Shown piece after piece: positions 25,013-33,373 of a DNA stretch of 64,000 nucleotides. The position numbers and the translations under genes were made by a program. Location: assembly GCF_014203555.1 (NCBI RefSeq), contig NZ_JACHJH010000001.1, forward strand, positions 730,013 through 794,012, read 5' to 3'. The notes below the pieces were generated by a model, which saw nothing but the letters and a program-made list of their open reading frames with translations, was not told the origin of the DNA and searched no databases. The stretch is from Streptomyces olivoverticillatus. GTDB taxonomy: Bacteria > Actinomycetota > Actinomycetes > Streptomycetales > Streptomycetaceae. Within the stretch, counting starts at the first letter, position 1. Every line of letters starts with the position of its first letter.

Positions 25013-25584
25013 GCGGCAAGCAGCTCAAGGCGGACAACGAATCGCTGAACGGCATCAAGAACGGCATCAACGACGCGATCGGCGAGCTGAAATCGCTCGG
25101 CACCCCGGGCGAGGCTGCGGTCGGCCGCGGCTTCTCGGAGCTGTCGCTGACCGGCGTGGAGACCGGCCACGACGGCCTGACCTCGGCTTTCAATGACTTC
25201 TGCGACCGCTGGGAGTGGGGTGTACGGGCGTTGATGCGCGACGCCGAGCAGTTCGCGGAGCGGGTGGGCCTGGCGGCGGGCTATTACCACGAGCGCGACG
25301 TCTACATCTCCAAGACCCTCAAGGTCGCCGCCAACGCCACCTTCGGCAATCCGCACCTGTCGGACGACCAGGTGGAGAAGACCTCGTGGGGCGATGTGCT
25401 GGCGGACAACCCGTACACGCAGGCCCGCGATGCCGACTTCAGCGCCGACTCCTTCGTGAAGCAGGGCGAGCAGGCGAAGAAGGTGTGGTCGCAGACGGCG
25501 AAGGACTTGGAAGACAGCGCGAAGACGGGCGGGGTGACCCCGTTCGGCATGGCGTACCGGCAGGCGCGCGGCTCGAGTGAGTGA
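25009..25584 (+). CDS. Helical WXG100/ESX-like protein preceding the RHS toxin
   Basis: 191 residues from GTG 25009 (GTGA overlap). The N-terminal ~110 residues are amphipathic helix with a Gly-rich turn (GEAAVGRGFSELSLTGVETG) and a DRWEWGVRAL segment, resembling helical hairpin proteins of type VII systems, without a canonical W-x-G. The C-terminus is polar. It ends 9 bp before the RHS gene. A role as a secretion partner or adaptor of the RHS toxin is inferred from order and fold type only. Confidence 0.6.
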   Translation: MSGKQLKADNESLNGIKNGINDAIGELKSLGTPGEAAVGRGFSELSLTGVETGHDGLTSAFNDFCDRWEWGVRALMRDAEQFAERVGLAAGYYHERDVYISKTLKVAANATFGNPHLSDDQVEKTSWGDVLADNPYTQARDADFSADSFVKQGEQAKKVWSQTAKDLEDSAKTGGVTPFGMAYRQARGSSE

Positions 25585-25593
25585 CAAGGACTG

Positions 25594-28500
25594 ATGAGCG
25601 ACATATTCAGCGGGGCCGCACACGCCTTCAACTCGGCCGGTGAGTGGGGCGAGAAGAAGCTCCAACAGGGCAAGAAGAAGCTCGGCCAGGCCGTCCACGC
25701 GGGCACCGAGGCCGTGGGCGACGTCCTGGACGCGGCCGGTGCGCACGGCGCGGCCGACACGGTCGAGGACTGGGGCGACGGGGCGGCCTCCGCGCTCGGT
25801 GCCCACGTCGGTGAGCGGCAGCTCGGCGAGAGCGAGGAGGCCGAGGAGCTCGTCCACGGCAACGTCAAGAAGATCAACGCCACCGCCAAGCACCTGCGCA
25901 GCTTCCACACCGCGTTCGACGGCATCCACGGAAACCTGCAGCGCATCCGCGCGACGGACTGGAAGGGCGAGGGCGCGGACGCCTTCACCACGAAGTTCGT
26001 CGAGCACCCGCAGCAGTGGGCACATGCGGCCGACGCCTGCGAGGCGGCCGCGGGCGCGCTGGAGGCGTACGCGCACACGGTCGAGTGGGCGCAGGGTCAG
26101 GCCAAGGAGGCCGTCCGCCTGTACAAGAAGGCCAAGGAGGCGGAGAAGAAGGCGGTCGACGCGTACAACGCGAAGGTCGTCGTCTACAACCTGACGCTGG
26201 AGAAGGGCAAGGACCCGGGCCCCAAGCCGGACAAGCCGGGCAAGGTCGGCGAGGCCGACGTGCACGAGGCGCGGCGCATCCTGACCGAGGCGCGCAAGCA
26301 GCGCGACACGGCGGCGGGCGAGGCCCGCTCGAAGGTGGCGGCGGCCGTCGCGCACGCCCCGGCGAAGCCCTCCTTCTCGGACCGGATGAAGGGCGACGCC
26401 CTGGACCTCGCCGACGGCGGCTCGCTTGAGCTGCTGCACGCCGCGGGCGGCGGCATCCGCGCGGCGACGGACATGGAGAAGATGGCCCGCTCCATGAACC
26501 CGGCCGACCCGTACAACATGACCCACCCCGCGGACTACCTGGGCGGTCTGAACAACTCTGTTGCAGGCATGCTCTCCCTGGCCTCCCACCCGGAACGCGC
26601 CCCCGCCGCGCTCCTGGGCACCGGCTGGGGCTCGGACCCCTCGGAAGCGGCGGGCAAGCTCGCCGGCACCGTCCTCCTGGCCGTGGCCACGGGCGGCGGC
26701 AGCACGGCCGCGGCGTCGGCGGCGGAACGCACGGCGGCGCGGGAGGGGGCGGCGGCGGGGGAACGGGCGGCTGCCGGGGTGGAGAAGGGGGCGGCTTCCG
26801 GGGAGAAGGGGGCGGCGAGGCAGCAGGCCGAGAAGAACCCGGAGAGCGCCGGCCAGTCGGACGGGCAGAAGTGCACCAACGGCACCGACCCTGTCGACCT
26901 GGCCACCGGCTACATGTTCCTGCCCCAGACCGACGCCCATCTGCCCGCGGCGCTGCCGCTGGCCTTCTCCCGCCGGGCCCAGTCCGGCTATGCGGCGGGC
27001 CGCTGGTTCGGCCCTTCGTGGGCGAGCACGGCGGACCAGCGGCTCGAAGTCGACTCCGAGGGCGTGGTGTTCGTCTGCGAGGACGGCAGGCTGCTGACCT
27101 ATCCGCACCCGGCCCCCGGCGTTCCGACCCTCCCGTCCCACGGTCCTCGCTGGCCCCTGGAGCCCGCCGAGGACGGCGGGTACGTCATCAAGGACCCACA
27201 GCGGGGACTCACCTGGCACTTCGCGCCCGGCAGCCGCCCCGAGGTGGCGCTGCTGGAGCAGGTCTCCGACCGCAACGGCCACTGGATCACCTACGAGTAC
27301 GACGACCACGGCACCCCGCTCGCCCTGACGCACAGCGCCAGCTACCGCATCCGCATCAGCACCGAGTCGGGGCGCATCACCGCCCTCCACCTCGCCTCGG
27401 CGGCCCCCGACGGTTCGGACGCCGAGCTGATCCGCTACGGCTACACGGACGGAAACCTGACGGACGTCGTCAACTCGTCGTCCCTGCCGCTGCGTTTCGG
27501 TTACGACGACCGGCGCCGGATCACGTCCTGGACCGACCGGAACGGCCGCGGCTACCGGTATGTGTACGACGACCTCGACCGCTGCGTCTTCCAGACCGGC
27601 ACCGAGGGGCACATGCGCTGCACCTTGGAGTACGGGGAGCCGGACCCCGAGACGGGCCTGCGCGTCACCACACTGACCGACGCCCTCGGGGACACCACCC
27701 GCTCGGTCTTCAACGCCCGCAGCCAGCTCGTGTCGGAAACCGACGCCACCGGGTCCACGGTTGTCACGCAGTGGGACCGCCACGACCGCCTCCTCTCCCG
27801 CACCGACCCCCTCGGCCACACGACGGAGCTGCGCTACGACGCCGAAGGCAACCCGGTCGCGGTCGTCCGCCCCGACGGGCGGGAGAGCACGGTGGCGTAC
27901 AACGACCTGGGCCTGCCGGAGACGCTCACCGGCCCGGACGGCGCGACCTGGCACCAGACGTACGACGCGGCGGGCAACCGCACCTCGGTCACGGACCCGG
28001 CGGGCGTGACGACGACGTACGCGTACGACGGCCTGGGGCACCCGGCCGCGGTGACGGACGCGCTGGGCAACGTCACGCGCGTCCGCTGCAACGCGGCCGG
28101 CCTCCCCATGGAGATCACCGACCCGCTGGGCGGCGTGACCAGCTACCGGCGCGACGCCTTCGGCCGCGTGACGACCGTCATCGACCCGGTCGGCAACACG
28201 ACCCGCCTCTCCTGGACGGTCGAGGGCAGACTCGCCCGTCGCATCGCACCGGACGGCGCGGAGGAGACGTGGACGTACGACGGTGAGGGCAACTGCACGG
28301 CGCACACCGACGCCCTGGGCGGCGTGACGACGTTCGAGTACACGGACTTCGACCTCCTCACGGCACGCACGGGCCCGGACGGCGTCCGCCACGAGTTCAC
28401 CCACGACCACCGGCTCCAGCTCCGGAGGGTCACCAACCCCCAGGGCCTGGCATGGTCGTACGACTACGACCCGGCGGGGCGGCTGATTGCGGAGACGGAC

Positions 28501-30441
28501 TTCGACGGCCGGAGGCTCACCTACGCCCACGACGCGGCCGGCCGCCTGACGGCCCGCACGAACGCGCTCGGCCAGACGATCACTTACGAGCACGATGTGC
28601 TCGGCCGGGTAGTGGCGAAGAACGCCGACGGCGCGGTGACGATGTACGCCCACGACCCGGCCGGACGCCTGCTGGAGGCCGCGGGCCCGGACGCGACGCT
28701 GGTGTACGGCCGCGACCGCCTCGGCCGCGCCAAGTCCGAGACGACGAACGGCCGGACGCTTACGTTCGCGTACGACAAGCTGGGCCGCCGGACGCGGCGG
28801 GTGACTCCGGCCGGGTCGCTCAGCACGTGGACGTACGACGCGGCGGGGCGGCGAACGTCGCTGACGGCGTCGGGCCGCACGTTCGACGTCGAACACGACG
28901 CGGCGGGAAGGGAGGTGGCCCGCCACTTCGGCTTCGGCGAGGGCCTGACCCTGACGACGGACTGGGACGCGGCGGGCCGGGTGGTCTCCCAGTCGGTGAT
29001 GGCAGGTGCGGACCGCTTGCAGCACCGCTCTTACACCTACCGCCGTGACGGCTACCTGACGGCGATGAACGACCGCAGCTTCGAACTGGACGCGGCGGGC
29101 CGCGTGACGGCCGTCGACGCGCCGGGGTGGCAGGAACGGTACGCCTACGACGCGGCGGGCAACCAGACGCAGGCCAGCTGGCCGACCGAACACCCGGGCA
29201 CGGAGGCACAGGGCACGCGCGCGTACTCCGGCACACTGCTCAAGCGCGCGGGAACGGTCCGCTACGAACACGACGCGCAGGGCCGGGTGGTCCTGCGCCA
29301 GAAGGTCCGCCTGTCCCGCAAGCCCGACACGTGGCGCTACGAGTGGGACGCGGAGGACCGCCTGAGGTCGGTGGTAACGCCGGACGGGGTGACGTGGCGC
29401 TACTTGTACGACCCGCTGGGCCGCCGAATAGCGAAGCAGCGCCTGACGGATGCGGGTGATGTGGCGGAGGAGGTGACCTTCACCTGGGACGGCGCAACGC
29501 TGACGGAACAGACGACGACGGGATCCTTGCCAAACCTGGTCACGCTGACGTGGGACCACGACGGCCTCCGCCCGATCTCGCAAACCGAACGCATATCGGC
29601 ATCGGACGCCCCGCAACACGAGATAGACAGCCGCTTCTTCGCGATCGTCACGGACCTGGTCGGCGCCCCGACGGACCTGATAGACGAGTCGGGCACGCAG
29701 GCGTGGCACACCCGCTCAACCCTCTGGGGCACCACGGCCTGGTCCAGAGACAGCACGACGTACACCCCCCTCCGCTTCCCAGGCCAATACTTCGACCCAG
29801 AAACGGGGCTGCACTACAACTTCCACCGGCACTACGACCCAGAAACGGGTCGGTACACGTCCCCTGATCCGCTGGGGCTCGCCCCGGCCCCGAACCCGGC
29901 GACGTATGTGCACAATCCGCTGACGTGGGCGGATCCACTGGGATTGTCTCCATGCCTTAGCCCCGGCGGGGGCCAGATGGACTATATGGAGCACAGCAGC
30001 ATCCCTGCTGGCGCTCCCGTTACACATGGCGAAACAGGCACACTGATCGGCTCGGACGGCGCCAGCACGCGAAACTTCCAGAACGTCCTCAACGCCGGTG
30101 AACACGACGTCGTAGCCCACGGCACAAGAGGGGGCTTCCTGGACCTACCCGGGGGTGAAGTGAATGGAGGTCAGTTGGTCGACGCCGTCAGGAACAACCC
30201 CCACTACAATGGCGGACCATTGCGGCTCATGGTTTGTCATTCCGGAGCCGATTCATCTGGCATTGCCCAGCAACTGGCCAACGAGATGGGGGTAACTGTT
30301 AGAGCGCCAACAAACAAAGTCGGCACCAATCCGGTCCTCGGACCCGGCCAAGTACCACAAATCGCAGACGGTGGGTACTGGCGAACATATCTCCCCATGT
30401 TACTAAAGGAACAGCATGCAATCGGTGGGCTTCTTCCGTGA
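25594..30441 (+). CDS. WXG-domain RHS-repeat polymorphic toxin with a clan CD peptidase-like tip
   Basis: 1615 residues from ATG 25594. Order: a helical WXG/LXG-type secretion domain (1-300, W-K-G at 123-125, a Lys/Glu coiled coil near 160-200); an Ala/Gly-rich hydrophobic stretch (about 340-420); a DUF6531 opening with CTNGTDPVDLATGYM at 427; about 25 YD repeats of the GxxTxYxYDxxGR type (550-1290) that would form the cocoon; an RHS core (YFDPETGLHYNFHRHYDPETG) ending in DPLGL at 1447-1451; and a variable tip, 1452-1615. The tip has DVVAHGT (His1509) and RLMVCHSG (Cys1548), each after a hydrophobic strand, as in caspase-like clan CD peptidases. Tip GC is clearly lower. Codon 1603 is TTA. The end overlaps a likely immunity gene by 26 bp. 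Confidence 0.9.
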   Translation: MSDIFSGAAHAFNSAGEWGEKKLQQGKKKLGQAVHAGTEAVGDVLDAAGAHGAADTVEDWGDGAASALGAHVGERQLGESEEAEELVHGNVKKINATAKHLRSFHTAFDGIHGNLQRIRATDWKGEGADAFTTKFVEHPQQWAHAADACEAAAGALEAYAHTVEWAQGQAKEAVRLYKKAKEAEKKAVDAYNAKVVVYNLTLEKGKDPGPKPDKPGKVGEADVHEARRILTEARKQRDTAAGEARSKVAAAVAHAPAKPSFSDRMKGDALDLADGGSLELLHAAGGGIRAATDMEKMARSMNPADPYNMTHPADYLGGLNNSVAGMLSLASHPERAPAALLGTGWGSDPSEAAGKLAGTVLLAVATGGGSTAAASAAERTAAREGAAAGERAAAGVEKGAASGEKGAARQQAEKNPESAGQSDGQKCTNGTDPVDLATGYMFLPQTDAHLPAALPLAFSRRAQSGYAAGRWFGPSWASTADQRLEVDSEGVVFVCEDGRLLTYPHPAPGVPTLPSHGPRWPLEPAEDGGYVIKDPQRGLTWHFAPGSRPEVALLEQVSDRNGHWITYEYDDHGTPLALTHSASYRIRISTESGRITALHLASAAPDGSDAELIRYGYTDGNLTDVVNSSSLPLRFGYDDRRRITSWTDRNGRGYRYVYDDLDRCVFQTGTEGHMRCTLEYGEPDPETGLRVTTLTDALGDTTRSVFNARSQLVSETDATGSTVVTQWDRHDRLLSRTDPLGHTTELRYDAEGNPVAVVRPDGRESTVAYNDLGLPETLTGPDGATWHQTYDAAGNRTSVTDPAGVTTTYAYDGLGHPAAVTDALGNVTRVRCNAAGLPMEITDPLGGVTSYRRDAFGRVTTVIDPVGNTTRLSWTVEGRLARRIAPDGAEETWTYDGEGNCTAHTDALGGVTTFEYTDFDLLTARTGPDGVRHEFTHDHRLQLRRVTNPQGLAWSYDYDPAGRLIAETDFDGRRLTYAHDAAGRLTARTNALGQTITYEHDVLGRVVAKNADGAVTMYAHDPAGRLLEAAGPDATLVYGRDRLGRAKSETTNGRTLTFAYDKLGRRTRRVTPAGSLSTWTYDAAGRRTSLTASGRTFDVEHDAAGREVARHFGFGEGLTLTTDWDAAGRVVSQSVMAGADRLQHRSYTYRRDGYLTAMNDRSFELDAAGRVTAVDAPGWQERYAYDAAGNQTQASWPTEHPGTEAQGTRAYSGTLLKRAGTVRYEHDAQGRVVLRQKVRLSRKPDTWRYEWDAEDRLRSVVTPDGVTWRYLYDPLGRRIAKQRLTDAGDVAEEVTFTWDGATLTEQTTTGSLPNLVTLTWDHDGLRPISQTERISASDAPQHEIDSRFFAIVTDLVGAPTDLIDESGTQAWHTRSTLWGTTAWSRDSTTYTPLRFPGQYFDPETGLHYNFHRHYDPETGRYTSPDPLGLAPAPNPATYVHNPLTWADPLGLSPCLSPGGGQMDYMEHSSIPAGAPVTHGETGTLIGSDGASTRNFQNVLNAGEHDVVAHGTRGGFLDLPGGEVNGGQLVDAVRNNPHYNGGPLRLMVCHSGADSSGIAQQLANEMGVTVRAPTNKVGTNPVLGPGQVPQIADGGYWRTYLPMLLKEQHAIGGLLP

Positions 30442-30838
30442 GCTGGAACCCGATAACCCGAGCACCTTCAAGGAACCAATCAAGGACTCCTTGCAGTGTG
30501 ACGTCTCCTACGCAAGGGAGGATGTGGCCCGGTATCTGGACGGGGGGCATCCAATTTTCGACATCATGGAGTCGACTGTCGACGTAATTGGGAATGTTTT
30601 CCGAGTTCCAGGGGGCTCATCCGTCATGACTGACGGGGAGTTCGTATGGCGAACTGACCTTTCCTCCTACGTAACTCGATACTCGATCAGACTCCCCGAG
30701 GAGTTTCTGAAGTTTATGCAGGAGAAACAGTTCAAGGTTCCGGACGTGCCCCGCACTCGGTTGCTTGAACTCTCCCTTGCGGTGGGCAGGATGCTTAATT
30801 TTCGCGACAACCCTGGCGCGGGGCCTCAAGCAAAATAA
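30416..30838 (+). CDS. Candidate immunity protein to the RHS toxin tip
   Basis: 140 residues from ATG 30416, which lies inside the last codons of the RHS gene (26-bp overlap, different frame). No family is recognised. It is soluble, slightly acidic at the N-terminus (FRELEPDNPSTFKEPI), with a middle beta-type part (VDVIGNVFRVPGGSSVMTDG) and a C-terminal helix (RTRLLELSLAVGRML). GC is below the genome norm, as in the toxin tip, so the two were probably acquired together. Position directly after a polymorphic toxin is the usual place of the cognate immunity gene. The claim rests on context. Confidence 0.6.
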   Translation: MQSVGFFRELEPDNPSTFKEPIKDSLQCDVSYAREDVARYLDGGHPIFDIMESTVDVIGNVFRVPGGSSVMTDGEFVWRTDLSSYVTRYSIRLPEEFLKFMQEKQFKVPDVPRTRLLELSLAVGRMLNFRDNPGAGPQAK

Positions 30839-30889
30839 GGGGAAAGAGAGGCCCTGGTGCTGCCCCGATGACGGCCAGAAAGGACTGGC

Positions 30890-31101
30890 GTGGAGATTGA
30901 GCTGGTGCGGGTCGAACAGGGTCCGCCGCACACCGTGCAGTTTACCTGCTGCGTCGGCCGCGCGTGGGGCACGTGGCGCGGGCCTGGCGGCCCGAGGAGT
31001 TTTCAGCCTCGCTCATTTCTCCCGGTCAGTTCGAAGAGGCATGGAATCGCGCAACCTGGCCCCCAGCACATGAGCCATCCCATGTTACGAATCCAGCCTG
31101 A
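30890..31101 (+). pseudogene. Frameshifted small gene in the RHS tip region
   Basis: AGAAAGGA precedes GTG 30890, which opens VEIELVRVEQGPPHTVQFTC, then AWGTWRG. After about 35 codons the sense shifts frame: the continuing reading WRPEEFSASLISPGQFEEAW...WPPAHEPSH ends at 31101, while the original frame runs into a Ser/Arg/Pro string of no protein character to 31126. The two parts look like one small protein broken by a frameshift or small deletion near 30975. It may be a former immunity or tip-associated gene. Confidence 0.5.
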
Positions 31102-31122
31102 GCTGTTGAAGGCGAAGCCACA

Positions 31123-31440
31123 GTGAGAAGGATTGCCGTTCCCGACTTTCACGGAAAGCCTCAAAATTACATCGCGGAGCTGGATGTAACCACCGAAGAA
31201 CTGGAATCACTGTGGGGGCCGCGTGACATATCCATGGATGACCTCGGCCCATGGTTCACTTTCGCATTCTCCCTGGACAGCGGCTTCCTGGCCGCCTTGG
31301 TGCGGGAAGTCGAAAATGCGCCAACCCCGGGATACATTTTGACAGTCATCGGGCAGAAGGAACTCCAGGGCATACTGGAGGACTTCCTCACAGAATCGGG
31401 ATTTGCCCCAGACCGCGTATTGCGCAGAGGATTTGAATAA
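31123..31440 (+). CDS. Small acidic protein, candidate orphan immunity gene
   Basis: 105 residues from GTG 31123 (GAAGCCACA upstream, weak ribosome site). Acidic, with alternating helix and strand: ELDVTTEELESLWGPR, LGPWFTFAFSLDSGFLAALV, YILTVIGQKELQGILEDFL. No family recognised. It sits among low-GC genes between the RHS toxin and a displaced RHS end, where orphan immunity genes from earlier toxin tips usually persist. No membrane segment or signal. The function is inferred from place. Confidence 0.55.
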   Translation: MRRIAVPDFHGKPQNYIAELDVTTEELESLWGPRDISMDDLGPWFTFAFSLDSGFLAALVREVENAPTPGYILTVIGQKELQGILEDFLTESGFAPDRVLRRGFE

Positions 31441-31582
31441 CCTTTGCTGTATATGTTGGCGGATCAGTCAGGGGTGGCAAAAGAGCACCGTGGGCCCGGG
31501 TAAGCCAACCCGTGGGGGGATCGCTATCGGGACGGCTTTAGTTGAACGACAGCCACTACAAATGCGCGCGAGGGACCCAAGA

Positions 31583-32023
31583 ATGGCAGAGCCGAGCCGG
31601 GAATATCTGCTACAGATCATTTCAAGCAGCGGCCTAACGGTGCTTGGCACGACTCCATGGCCAGAACTCCCGACAGTGGAGCAAGCATGGAAGGTCATGG
31701 CCGGCATGGAAACCGCGCCAGCCGCAACAATTAGCCAGAAATCTCCGCACGCCTTTGCCGAAGTGGACCATCAATGGCTGACTCAGGCGTCTAACAACTC
31801 CCTATTCACCGACGACGGAAGCTTTCTCATCAGCATCGCCGGACGAGGAAGCCGGGAAATTGGCTGGACTTCCGTTAAATGGTCCGATAGTGCCGATTTG
31901 GCTTCGAACCCCCAGAGTGATGGCGACCCCGAGTTTGTGGCAATGTCCTTGAACGGGAAGCACATCTGCGGCGTTACGACAGAGGAATACGACTATTGGG
32001 TCGTCTCCCATCAGTTCGATTAG
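31583..32023 (+). CDS. Hypothetical protein, candidate immunity gene of the displaced RHS end
   Basis: 146 residues from ATG 31583, with GAGGGA upstream; ATG 31562 is an alternative. No family recognised. Features: EYLLQIISSSGLTVLGTTPWPELPTVEQAW at the N-terminus, a Trp-rich strand GREIGWTSVKWSDSADL-like middle, and a C-terminal EEYDYWVVSHQFD. GC is low for the genome. It ends only ~10 bp before a fragment homologous to the RHS core, so it may belong to a toxin tip and core that were pushed downstream. Confidence 0.55.
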   Translation: MAEPSREYLLQIISSSGLTVLGTTPWPELPTVEQAWKVMAGMETAPAATISQKSPHAFAEVDHQWLTQASNNSLFTDDGSFLISIAGRGSREIGWTSVKWSDSADLASNPQSDGDPEFVAMSLNGKHICGVTTEEYDYWVVSHQFD

Positions 32024-32029
32024 AAAATA

Positions 32030-32250
32030 GACGAGCAAGGCACAGCGGCGTGGCGTACGCGCGCCACACTATGAGGCACGACGGCATGGTCGAGGGACAG
32101 CACGACGTACCCCCTCCGCTTCGCAGGCCAATACTTCGACCAAGAAACAGGCCTCCACTACAACTTCCACCGCCACTACGACCCAGAGACGGGTCGATAC
32201 ACGACGGCGGACCCGCTGGGGCTTGCCCCGGCCCCGAACCCGCCTGCGTA
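32030..32250 (+). pseudogene. Displaced RHS-core fragment with a nonsense codon
   Basis: Read from about 32030, the sequence encodes IDEQGTAAWRTRATL, stop (TGA), GTTAWSRDSTTY, then AGQYFDQETGLHYNFHRHYD and TADPLGLAPAPNPPAY. It aligns codon by codon with the end of the RHS gene (29683-29900). The TGA stands where the intact gene has TGG (Leu-Trp-Gly). No start is present and the frame breaks off after APNPPAYS. This is the footprint of an older or incoming RHS end left by recombination in the conserved core. Confidence 0.85.
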
Positions 32251-32867
32251 TTCGACAGCAGCCGTTATGAGCGCACCAGAGCCGATCGCGCACTGGACGA
32301 TGCCCGGTTATGGGTGCGGTACGCGCTGCACCGGTGCTAACTTGATGTCCAAGCGGCTGGGCGCCCGGCCGTGAGAAGGCCCCCGCCACGGAGGACAGTC
32401 CGCGACGAGGGCCACCGAAAGAGATCGGACGGCTGTGTGGCCGTCAGCCCTCAGTGTCCTTGAGGACTGCCGGTCACCGCCCGGTCAACCACCTCCCGAA
32501 CTCGCGGATTACCGCGTAGACCCGCTCGCGAAGTGGCTTCTTCCGGTGGCGTCCCATGGGCGCCCCCTCCCTACGTGCGCACCCTGTCCGGGAGTGCTCC
32601 GGAGGACGCCCATGCCGGGCGCCCTGGGGCGAGCGTCCGGAGATGTATCCACGTCCTCGTGGGAGGGGGCGCACGAGGTGCGCCACAGGTCACAATAGTG
32701 CGCTGCGGACGGGGAGTTGGGCGATTTATCTGGTGCCGTCCCCGATAGGGTGAAGAGGGGCACGGCCGCGTGACCTCGGTCGCTACCGGGCGGGCCTGAC
32801 AACGAGGCCCCTCCAGGCGTTCCGGGCCTCCGCCCTGTCGGCGGTACGCGGATCCCGGTCGGCGCGC
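32251..32867. other. 617-bp stretch without a confident gene
   Basis: Lies between the displaced RHS end and the panE fragment. Only one short minus-strand ORF (32474-32557) has a good ribosome site; longer open frames on either strand have no protein-like composition. An AT-richer patch around 32725 (GGCGATTTATCTGGTG) might hold a promoter, but no pair of boxes is convincing. Confidence 0.5.
32474..32557 (-). CDS. Possible 27-residue basic peptide
   Basis: ATG 32557 has GGGAGGGGG seven bases upstream, an unusually strong ribosome site. The peptide starts MGRHRKKPLRERVY and ends EFGRWLTGR, forming a basic amphipathic helix; no family is known to me. Evidence is limited to the ribosome site and regular composition, so it may be chance. 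Confidence 0.3.
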   Translation of the reverse strand: MGRHRKKPLRERVYAVIREFGRWLTGR

Positions 32868-33272
32868 GTGACGGTCTCAGGGGCCCCGGCGGCCTGGGCG
32901 AAGCTGTGCCTCAATGCCGCCAACGGCGCCGTCACGGCCCTGACCACACGCCGGATGCGGGTCTTCGCCAACCCCCGTGTCGCTCGCCTGGGCCGCGCGC
33001 TGGTCGAAGAGGCGTGGCTGGTCGGCAACGCGTCGGGCGCGCGGCTGCCCGACGACCTCCCTGACCGGGTGATCGAACGACTCCTCCGTATGCCGCCGGA
33101 GTCCGGCAGCAGCATGCTCTGGGACCGCCTCGCAGGCCGCCCGCTCGAATACGACGCCCGCAATGGCGCCGTGGTCCGCGCGGGCGTCCGAGTGGGTGTC
33201 CCCACTCCTCACAACGACACCGTCACCGCACTCCTTGAGGCCATCAGCGAGACCTTCGACGAGGCCGGGTGA
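32868..33272 (+). pseudogene. C-terminal fragment of a ketopantoate-reductase-like protein (ApbA/PanE C domain)
   Basis: 134 residues from GTG 32868 covering only the helical C-terminal domain: AAWAKLCLNAANGAVTALTT is the conserved Lys/Asn region of ApbA_C, followed by LVEEAWLVGNASGARLPDD and a final segment with GVPTPHNDTVTALLEAI. The ~170-residue Rossmann NADPH-binding half that should precede it is absent; the 100 bp upstream have no GxGxxG. It cannot catalyse reduction. It probably marks the right edge of rearranged DNA. Confidence 0.75.
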
Positions 33273-33373
33273 GCGGAGCTCCGGTCGTGGAGGTCCGATT
33301 GAGTACGGCTACTCAGGCCGCCTGAGTGAGCGGGCGGTCCCGGGGACGACCTGTCGCGGGGTGTGATCACCTC

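Noticed and set aside
27500..29300. Periodic repeats that might suggest a CRISPR or DNA tandem repeat
   Set aside because: Period and content are those of protein YD repeats (YDxxGR), diverged at DNA level and in frame; no constant repeat-spacer structure.
24472..29709. A 1745-codon open frame on the minus strand across the RHS gene
   Set aside because: Antisense of a high-GC, repeat-rich gene; the translation is Arg/Val/Gly-rich without domain patterns, while the plus strand has complete RHS and WXG motifs.
31441..31582. Coding sequence upstream of the 31583 ATG in the same frame
   Set aside because: The upstream reading is Cys/Gly-rich without pattern, and GAGGGA marks the start at 31583; it may hold debris of an RHS tip, but this cannot be shown.
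32435..32802. Longer open frames on both strands next to the RHS remnant
   Set aside because: Pro/Ser/Arg-rich readings without ribosome sites; only the 27-codon ORF has a good site.
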